A DNA stretch of 64,000 nucleotides, from NCBI RefSeq assembly GCF_050436995.1, contig NC_134776.1, positions 10,891,001-10,955,000 of the forward strand, read 5' to 3'. Below, piece after piece: positions 11,582 to 18,460 of this stretch. The notes beneath the pieces are model-generated. The model was not told the DNA's origin and did not search any database. It worked only from the letters and a program-made list of their open reading frames with translations. The DNA is from Anticarsia gemmatalis. Taxonomy: Eukaryota > Arthropoda > Insecta > Lepidoptera > Erebidae. Made by a program: the position numbers and the translations under genes. Each line of letters starts with the position of its first letter. Position 1 is the first letter of the stretch.

Positions 11582-11986
11582 ATGTCGTCGGAATTTTTAT
11601 TTTGTTTTTTTAACCGCGTATTACAAAGCCTTCTATTGGGTTTTAAAAGCAATGAGGAAAATTTTAAGATACATCCAGTTTCGAAGAGCGTGTGTGTAGC
11701 CACATGTGAGTGTCGCAAGTGTGCGCACGATCTCGCGTTGAACGAAGTGAGTGCGTTGTTGAGGGAGCACTACAGTGACATGGGCACGAGCTTGGAGACG
11801 CTGCAGAGCTTGCTCGACGCCTTCACCCAACAGCTTGGCGAGCCGGTGGAGTTGTGCGAGCCGCAGCGAAAAGCGCTGCTGCGCTGTTACACCTGTCACG
11901 CACTAGACACGCTCCACTGCGACCACCTCGTCAAGGACCTCATGGAGTGTGCCCGCAAACATGCTCTGTCTCAATGTAATCGATAA
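11582..11986 (+). CDS. Small twin-CX9C (CHCH) protein, MICOS Mic19/Mic25-like tail
   Basis: The product has 134 residues, taking the first in-frame ATG at 11582; an in-frame TAG lies upstream at 11552. The C terminus shows C-EPQRKALLR-C and C-DHLVKDLME-C, two exact CX9C arms separated by YTCHALDTLH. That is the layout of MICOS subunits CHCHD3/CHCHD6, which are imported into the intermembrane space by Mia40 and organise cristae. Spacing and the 'CY...TL.C' pattern fit best with that family, but the myristoylated Mic19 start (MGxxxS) is absent. The N terminus is hydrophobic (FLFCFF) and Cys-rich (CVATCECRKC). About the first 100 bp are AT-rich and intron-like, so the true start may be a missed splice site near 11670-11690. 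An intronless retrocopy is the other possibility. Confidence 0.62.
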   Translation: MSSEFLFCFFNRVLQSLLLGFKSNEENFKIHPVSKSVCVATCECRKCAHDLALNEVSALLREHYSDMGTSLETLQSLLDAFTQQLGEPVELCEPQRKALLRCYTCHALDTLHCDHLVKDLMECARKHALSQCNR

Positions 11987-12105
11987 ATGCATAGCGTTCA
12001 ATGTTATAGATAAGTATGGAGCCAGTTTATGTTTGTGTTTACTGATGAATCACTTATATTCAATTGAATTTTATTTTGTTGTTTTCAAATGAATTGTTAA
12101 GATTT

Positions 12106-12111
12106 AATAAA
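12106..12111 (+). promoter_or_regulatory. Poly(A) signal AATAAA for the CHCH gene
   Basis: Canonical hexamer (gatttAATAAAactat) 120 bp after the stop codon at 11986. It marks the 3' end of the short plus-strand transcript. Confidence 0.7.
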
Positions 12112-12130
12112 ACTATCTAATGTTAAAAGG

Positions 12131-12136
12131 TTTATT
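12131..12136 (-). promoter_or_regulatory. Poly(A) signal AATAAA for the aminopeptidase-like gene
   Basis: The plus strand reads tttatt, which is AATAAA on the minus strand, 100 bp beyond the TAA at 12238-12236. It lies 20 bp from the opposing plus-strand signal, so the two convergent transcripts end almost on top of each other. Confidence 0.65.
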
Positions 12137-12235
12137 ATTTTCCAAATATAATTAAAAATCGATAAAGTATAGATTACGCACGACAGTTTGACAACATTTT
12201 TTTATCTAACACAGAGTAAATGTAAAACATTAGTA

Positions 12236-13846
12236 TTATAATTTGGAATCGGCTATCATTTGATGAAACAATTCGATCACTGTGCGAGTAGGTCTCCCGG
12301 TCATGCCGCGGTTGAGGTATGGGAAGTCGGAGCCTTTAGTGTAGCCGACATTATAAGTGTCGAGATGTATCCATGTGCTGTCCTGCACGAATTGCTTCAG
12401 GAAAGCCGCACAGTTCGGAGAGTCTCCGTGGAAGTTCCGGCCCGTGTTGGCGATATCCGCACACCTACAGTCCATCACGCGGTCCTCGTAAAATCTCCAC
12501 AAAGGCATCCGCCAGATTCTATCTCCAGTTTCGCTGCTCGCTACTTCTAGATATCGATATAATTCTTCTGAATTTGTATAGCAAGCGCACGCCGCTCCTC
12601 CTAAGAAATTGATTAATTCCTTGGACATAGTGCCTATATCAATGATGAACTTGGGCCAATAGTTTCGTGCGTAAACTAAACTGTCTGCGATTAGAAGTCT
12701 TCCTTCGCGTGACGGCAACCTCAACTTTATCGTTTTGTTATTTGCATTTCGTATGATATCCCCAAATTTAGGGCTGTTTCCATTAGGCATCAATTCACAC
12801 AATGGTAAAATACCTCTGATATTGACAGGAAGTTTGAGCCGAGCCGCTGCTCTAGTTATAGCTACCACGCAAGCTGCGCCGGCCATGTCGCCTTTCATAT
12901 ACCTTAGATCATCAAGATCTTTCAGATGTATGCTTCCGCTGTCAAACGTGACGCCTTTACCGATTATGACTATGGGTCGCGTGCACTCGTCTGCACCGTA
13001 GTAACTGATCTCCACGTATAGCGGTGGCTGCACGGAAGATTTGCCCACACTTACGAATCCACCCATGCCGTGGGAAGCAGCCCAGCCTTTAGTTTTCACT
13101 TCAACATTTATGTCTAGCTCGCATAGAAGGTCCACGGCTATTTTGGCGAATGTTGTAGGATTAAGTATATTAGCTGGCATTTCCTGTAAAAATCTGGCTA
13201 AATTTTGGGCTTCCGCCTTTAATGATCCTATTTGCCATCCCTGGGCATCACAATCGTCGTACAGGTGTAAAAGTGGTTTAGGTATGGCTCTATGCTCGCT
13301 GACGCTCCTGTATTCAGTGAATCCCCAGAGAGCTAGACTGGCGCCCTCCGCGGCGGCTTCAGCGTTGCCGAATGACTCCACATGTATATGTTTGGGATTC
13401 AAAGGTTTAAGCGCTTTTGTACCGACACCTGCGGCTATTCTTATTGCTTCTTTAGTCTCGTCCAGTTGTTCGAGTGGGTTGTATCTTAAGCACTCACTCC
13501 CGAGTCCAGCGACTGCGACAAAAGCGTATACAGGATCTAGGTCGTAAAATACCCTCGTTTCTCCCAGTTTAGGTATCGGAGCGAGTTGTAGGGAACTCCA
13601 TAACTTCCCTTTTACTTGTTCATTATATTTTTTTGCAGAGGTGGTAAGCATAGCCGGCTCACCCATCACAGTTTCATTGAGATATATGCCTAGAACCAGC
13701 CCTTTGTCCCTGCGAAGGCATTTCTTAGGGTCCAACACTTTACGTTGCGGTATAAACGGGATACAGTCTGACATAGGTATCCGGAACTGAGAAACGTATC
13801 GTACACATCTTGGAACTGATGTTAGACTGTACCGTGAATGTAACAT
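12236..13846 (-). CDS. M17 leucyl aminopeptidase-like protein (intronless), one metal ligand replaced
   Basis: M17 enzymes are hexameric two-metal exopeptidases that remove N-terminal residues. This frame gives 536 residues from the ATG at 13846. The frame opens further upstream only through a TTG and has no earlier ATG. The start (MLHSRYSL, with Arg at several positions and no acids) looks like a mitochondrial presequence. Key blocks by residue: GKGVTFDSG (K297, D302), K309, KGDMAGAA (D320) and LPSREGR (E381, R383). The last block replaces the canonical NTDAEGR, so the ligand Asp is Ser379. TFDSGG is also TFDSGS. Activity is therefore doubtful, as for several testis-abundant insect sperm leucylaminopeptidases (S-Lap), which this compact, intronless gene resembles. 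It starts 217 bp after the stop of the upstream minus-strand gene. Confidence 0.93.
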   Translation of the reverse strand: MLHSRYSLTSVPRCVRYVSQFRIPMSDCIPFIPQRKVLDPKKCLRRDKGLVLGIYLNETVMGEPAMLTTSAKKYNEQVKGKLWSSLQLAPIPKLGETRVFYDLDPVYAFVAVAGLGSECLRYNPLEQLDETKEAIRIAAGVGTKALKPLNPKHIHVESFGNAEAAAEGASLALWGFTEYRSVSEHRAIPKPLLHLYDDCDAQGWQIGSLKAEAQNLARFLQEMPANILNPTTFAKIAVDLLCELDINVEVKTKGWAASHGMGGFVSVGKSSVQPPLYVEISYYGADECTRPIVIIGKGVTFDSGSIHLKDLDDLRYMKGDMAGAACVVAITRAAARLKLPVNIRGILPLCELMPNGNSPKFGDIIRNANNKTIKLRLPSREGRLLIADSLVYARNYWPKFIIDIGTMSKELINFLGGAACACYTNSEELYRYLEVASSETGDRIWRMPLWRFYEDRVMDCRCADIANTGRNFHGDSPNCAAFLKQFVQDSTWIHLDTYNVGYTKGSDFPYLNRGMTGRPTRTVIELFHQMIADSKL

Positions 13847-13946
13847 GTTAATTTTGTGACGAAAAAAATGTGTCAATAGAAATTTACTATTTCCCAAGAA
13901 AAGTGGATTTGGGGGTCGTCGCCTACTCGATTTAGACAATTTACTT

Positions 13947-13952
13947 TTTAAT
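13947..13952 (-). promoter_or_regulatory. Probable poly(A) signal ATTAAA of the Fn3/Ig gene
   Basis: The plus strand reads tttaat, which is ATTAAA on the minus strand, 111 bp past the TGA of the Fn3/Ig gene and 101 bp before the aminopeptidase-like ATG. The promoter of the latter must overlap the 3' end of the former, unless the two are cotranscribed. Confidence 0.5.
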
Positions 13953-14062
13953 ATGAATTATGTGTAAGTTTATATTATTAAAACAAGTAAGTTCACAATA
14001 TCACACAGCATATATTGCCCACAATTCAATCAGATTATCGCACAACTTGTCTTTTGATGAGG

Positions 14063-15690
14063 TCAAGAAGTTTTCTTCTTGAGCCAACTGGGTGTATGAC
14101 GTGTAAACCATTCGGGAATATTTTGCAGAAGTGTTTCTTGTAACTGTCGGTATATGATCAGTATCAGGAAGGGAATGGCAAGTCTTTCGTCTTTGAAAAA
14201 GTATACCCAAAAAGCTAGCAATAATAGGCAAACATCAACGGTGTAGTCAATAGCCGATCTCACGTTCATTTTTGCTTTTTCTTCAAGTTCTTGATAGTTT
14301 ATAGGAATCACTATAGTAGCACGTTCAGCCTTTCGGAGAACAACATGTTGAGTGCCGTTCTTCGGAGTTTTGTTTTGTAATTCTGGCGTTTTTGGGCGCG
14401 CTGGGTTAGGTGTTTTAGATTTTTTCTCTAATTGTTTTTTATCAGAACCAATTTGTTTCGCTTTGGTTGATTTGTCAAGGCCATTGTTAGTTTTCCCCTT
14501 TTGATGGGTCACTTTATTCGCTTTGGTTTTATTTACTGTTTTCTTTTGCTTTGTTATATTATTTTCTTCCTGGTGATCAGGTTTCTTTTCAAGTTGTTGC
14601 TTTTCAGCGACTGCTTTTAAGTCTTCCGTTTTTAGATACATAGGAGTGTTGGATTTTTTTTGACCTCCATATTCTTTAACTATATTAGTGTAATAGTCTA
14701 TAACTGTTCTGCCTTCTTCACTCACTTTGTCTTGAATTTTTTCTGGTTTGCTAATCGTTTTGTTTTCAGTTGGTGCTTCCTCTTGTGATTTTGCGGGTTC
14801 CTTTTTATTGACAAATTTTGGAAATTGAAAAGATTTTTGGCCAGGCATTTTCGTAATTTTTTTAAATATTGCGAGCTTTTCATCTTTTTTAGACTTTTCG
14901 GATGACTTAGACGATTTAGGTTTTTCGTGTGGTTTTGAATTGCTAACCACAAGCGTTTGTTTAGTTTCTACCATATCGGATTCTCGACGTTTTAATATAG
15001 GCTTTGGTACAAAGTTAGGGTCAGGTAAAGGCAAGGGTTTCAAAGGCTCGCGTTCGGATAGTTCCTCTTCTTCTTCCACTTCTTCTGCAGATTCTTTGAG
15101 GGGCGAGGGGCGAGCCATTTTATCTCTCGGATTGTAAGTCTCTTCATCGTTGGAATATTGCCCTCCTCTTTCTAAATCACCGTTTAGGCTACCGTCGTCT
15201 GAATATTCCTCGTCAGTAGAAATTGTACTGGCTGTGTAGTCTTCGTCAAAAGACATTTGTTGCCATTTTTGTTCTGATGTTTCGGAATCTTGTGATGCTT
15301 GACGGGAGTTATATTTGTACTCAGTATTCTCTATTGAATCTGTTTTAATCAATATCTCGGGAGCTTTTAATTTTGATTCTACTAAGAGCTCTGGTGATTT
15401 AGTGGCTTCTCGATCATCGGTTACGTTGTCATGATCAAAGCTAGTATTATACGGAATGTCATTGTTGTGATTGGGGGATCTTTCGTCTTTATTTTTGGTT
15501 TGTTCTTCCTTCATGGCGACTGCTTTGCGGAAACGTGCCATAGCACGTTCATGCAGCAGCTGTGATGAGCTGACGGCGTTGCGCAGCGCTTTGAACGGCA
15601 TCACACAGCGCGAACTCAACTCGGGTGCAGAAAATGAGATCGGTGGTGGCGAAAGAGCGTCCAGGTCTAGTTGTATGGATTGCCTCTTTT
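14063..15690 (-). CDS. Third exon of the Fn3/Ig gene: charged region, membrane hairpin, KKTS end
   Basis: The acceptor is aatttcAG (complement of 15692-15691). Its first two bases complete Glu, continuing KRQSIQLDLDALSPPPISF. An acidic run (EEVEEEEELSEREP) and Lys/Glu/Ser/Pro-rich sequence follow. The segment near residue 990 (INYQELEEKAKMNVRSAIDY) leads into CLLLLAFWVYFF-KDER-LAIPFLILIIY and a 28-residue tail ending WLKKKTS. No Ig or Fn3 domain is present. Taken alone it could pass for a separate triadin-like gene. The phase-1 splice match and absence of its own ATG near the acceptor make it the tail of the Fn3/Ig gene. Confidence 0.85.
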
Positions 15691-18349
15691 CTGAAATTGA
15701 AAATTATATTATTAGGGCTTACTTGGTCTGCTATTTCAGTGTTATGATGCAGTTTTTTAATAAATGCAAAATTCGCTTAGTGTATGCTGACACATATTGC
15801 AGTGGCTGCGGCATTCGAGATTTTGGTCATAATATAAAATAAACTGTTTGATGCTCTTAGTATTAAAGTGACTAAGATTGTACTGGTACAATACAAAAGT
15901 TTATTACAATGATGTGCAGACGTGTGAAAGCTAGAAATAGATTTGATTTCGCAAATGTTCCGTTGTATGTAAATTTCGCAGAAGCTCTGATGTGGTCAAC
16001 AGCTCACGTTTATGTTTGTTTCTAGTAGTTATGTTAACGCGAGCAGTTCGGTTCAACTTATAGCGGCAGACTGCTATTTATAGATCCATGAAAACTCGAA
16101 TTATTACCCAAACGTTCTCATTTTATTTGTGTTTGTTTGTTTATATAATTTTATATACATATTTTACAAGTGATATTACATCTGTTGCCCCAAAATGCGA
16201 AGGACTATTTCAACTATTACTAAAGCTTCATCAGATAGAAGTGTCACGTAAGGGTCGTTGCAGAGCCGCGTGAACCCAATTCAAATATTTATTTAGTTTG
16301 AGAAAGATACTAATACATTTTTAGTTTTGTGTGTATTTAATTAATTATGGTTCAGGCAAGCAATTTATCCTACCAATATTATGGTATAAATCTCGTCACA
16401 TTGCAAAAAAACAACCTGCTGCACGTGATTTCACAATAGATAAATCGATTAATAACTTGTAACAATAATATTTAGCTTACCAGATTTGTCCATTTGCTTC
16501 TGCGAGTCGGGATAAAGTACCAACATGAACTCGTTACTACCGGAGCGTTCCCTGGCCAGCGAGCGCTCCCGGCCCGGCGAGCGTTCCCGGGGCGGCGAGC
16601 GATCCCGGCCCGGCGAGCGCCGTGCTTGCCGCTGAGGCGGCTGCGGCTCGGGCGGCGCCGTCTGTGTTCGCTTTCGGCGAGGCGCTGGTGACACCCGCGA
16701 GTCCGTGCTGCCTTCCTCGCGCGTCAACACCTCGTTAATAATCTTAGACTCCACCGCTAGGAATTCCATATCTACCGGCCGCCCTGGTATCCTTACCGGT
16801 GCCGACTCCACGCTCGGTGCGCTCATCCCGTATGGGCTCTCTGCTTTAACACGAAAACGATACTCGCTTCCTTCGATAAGGTCGAACAACGTCACATTCG
16901 TCTTTCGACTTGTGGTCGCTTTAAGCCAGACGTTCCAACCGTTGCGATAGTACTCAACCACGTAGTTACCGATTCGACAACCTCCATCGTCTTCTGGCGG
17001 TTCCCAGTCTAAAGTGACAGACTTGTCTACTTGTCGCGTGACAGACACATGCTGTGGTGGGTCTGGTGGTGCCGTTATTGTCACTAGGAATGCAGCCGTA
17101 TCTTCACCAATTCTGTTTTTGGCGTGTATTTGGTATTCACCTCTGTCGCTTCTTCGCGCCGAGTGTATTTTGAGCATTGAAAACTTTGGGGTGTTGGAGA
17201 TCTCCACGCGCTCGTCCACTGTTATGGGTTGGCCGTCGTGTCGCCATTCTATAGTCGGCGTCGGTTTTCCGACTATTGTCGTTTTAAGGAATACAGTTTC
17301 GTTTATTTCGTACAATATACCATCTTCGTATTGTCGCGGGTAGCGTAGTTTTGGTGCTGCTTCGAGTGACAGGCGGGCCTTTGTGACTGCATGTCCACTA
17401 CGATTTGTCGCTGTACATTTTATTTCGCCTTCGTCGCTCGGTAGCGTTTGATGGAAGACAAGCACACTTGTGGAATCACTGGTGGTAATGGCTGTCCTTC
17501 TGCTGCTGAAAATTTCATAATCATCCTTGAACCACGCTATAGTAGGTGGAGGGATTCCAGAAAAAGCGACTCGAAATTCAGTTTTGTCGTTTTCAAGAGC
17601 AGTAAGGTCCTCTAAATGTTGAAGAAAGAGTGGAGCCTCATGGGGAAGTCGGTCCGAACTGACCGTAAGTACATCTGAAAGCTCACTGTATTCGGATCGT
17701 CCGACGGCGTTCAGTGCCGCGACTCGGAACTGGTAGCGATAAGGGGGGTCGAGACCGGTGAGCACTAGCTCGGGGCGTAGTACGATCGGGGGCGCGGTGC
17801 GGATCCAGTCTGGTGAGCCGAGCCGGTTGCACTCCACCTGGTAGCCAAGTAGCGGGGCGCCTCCGTCGTGCGTTGCAGCCGTCCAGCGTAGGGTGATCGA
17901 GTTCGGTTCTTCATCTGACAGTATCGGAATGATATCCGGCTTTCCTGGCACTGCGGGACGTCCTGGAAAATACAGGGAAATCCTTGTTAATTAGGACCCT
18001 CTTTATATTAATTTATATCAGCTCGGGCGTTAACCTTTGTTCGGTAACCGTGCTGCCGGTATAAGCCATTTGGCATAAAACTCCTTTCAAAATTAGACGC
18101 GTGATAATCGTTACATGAACGCGGACGGTCTTACGATTTGTTTTGTTGTGCCACGCTTTAGGAATCGCAGCGCGCAGTCTTTTTAAAAATAGAAATATCG
18201 CACAGCCTCGTATCACTAGGTGCACACGTGACGAGCGGGCCGAGGGCTCGTGGCGGCGGGTAATGACAGGGTGGTTTACCTGCAGTTTTCCAGCGCACGT
18301 TTTTACTGGGCTTGTGAACGTTGTGTGAGGCGGAGTGCTGGTTGCCCAT
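14063..18349 (-). CDS. Membrane-anchored Fn3/Ig muscle-type protein, 3 exons, 1059 aa
   Basis: Reconstructed here from exons 18349-18280, 17962-16481 and 15690-14063. Both introns are GT/AG and both are phase 1; the total is 3180 nt including TGA. Order: MGNQHS myristoylation-type start (residue 1), Fn3 (~28-125), Ig (~133-224), Ig (~226-321), Fn3 (~322-417), a basic Arg/Ser/Pro-rich stretch (~440-500), a long charged region rich in Lys, Glu and Ser (~545-995), two hydrophobic segments (~1000-1016 and ~1021-1031) separated by KDER, and the final LKKKTS. Intracellular Ig and Fn3 modules of this sort occur in titin, projectin and myosin-binding proteins. The Ig domains lack the usual Cys pair, as is common in cytosolic I-set domains. 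The hairpin plus the KKxx ending implies an ER/SR membrane location. I cannot name the orthologue with confidence; an uncharacterised Drosophila myosin-binding-protein-like gene is plausible. Confidence 0.86.
16074..16083. promoter_or_regulatory. Candidate MEF2 site CTATTTATAG in Fn3/Ig intron 2
   Basis: An exact palindromic match to the MEF2 consensus YTAWWWWTAR. It lies inside the 790-bp intron of a muscle-type gene (15691-16480). An E-box-like cacgtg lies at about 16422. A single 10-bp match in AT-rich DNA is suggestive only. Confidence 0.35.
16481..17962 (-). CDS. Second exon of the Fn3/Ig gene: Fn3-Ig-Ig-Fn3 and Arg/Ser-rich stretch
   Basis: Domain landmarks: LRWTAATHDGGAPLLGYQVE and YRYQFRVAALNAVG (Fn3); PTIAWFKDDYEI and EIKCTATNRSG (Ig); PTIEWRHDGQPI and GEYQIHAKNRIGE (Ig); VTLDWEPPEDDGG, YVVEYY and YRFRVKAESPYG (Fn3). 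The exon then runs into repeats of RERSPGR type and a conserved-looking NEFMLVLYPDSQKQMDKS just before the donor GTAAGC at 16480. A frame read past the donor gives a false 8-residue end. Confidence 0.93.
18280..18349 (-). CDS. First coding exon of the Fn3/Ig gene (MGNQHS start)
   Basis: The ATG at 18349 sits in an excellent context, gccgccgccATGGgc. It encodes 23 codons beginning MGNQHSAS and ends one base into Gly before the donor GTAAAC at 18279. Phase 1 matches the acceptor ttttccAG ahead of 17962, which supplies GA to complete Gly and continues RPAVPGKP into the first Fn3 domain. Gly2 with Ser6 fits the N-myristoylation pattern. The surrounding 18330-18460 is a GC/CpG-rich island, unlike the AT-rich flanks, consistent with a promoter and 5' UTR. 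Confidence 0.75.
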
Positions 18350-18460
18350 GGCGGCGGCGGCTCGCGCCGACACACTGAGCGCGGTGGCCGCTCGCCCCCG
18401 CCCTCTCCGCGCCGCGCCGCGCTCTGGGAATAACTCTGCGCACCCGCCGCGCGCCCGGAT
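18350..18460 (-). promoter_or_regulatory. GC/CpG-rich island upstream of the Fn3/Ig start
   Basis: About 110 bp of very high GC with many CG dinucleotides (gccgcgccgcgctctgggaa and similar), directly 5' of the ATG at 18349 on the minus strand. The flanks drop back to AT-rich sequence. It is probably 5' UTR and core promoter. Confidence 0.5.

Noticed and set aside
13847..13939. Longer aminopeptidase-like N terminus (starting SKSSRRRPPN)
   Set aside because: It begins with TTG and has no ATG before 13846.
15598..15619. Separate gene starting inside the third Fn3/Ig exon
   Set aside because: The apparent start is TTG; the frame runs back to an acceptor at 15691 and joins the upstream exon in phase.
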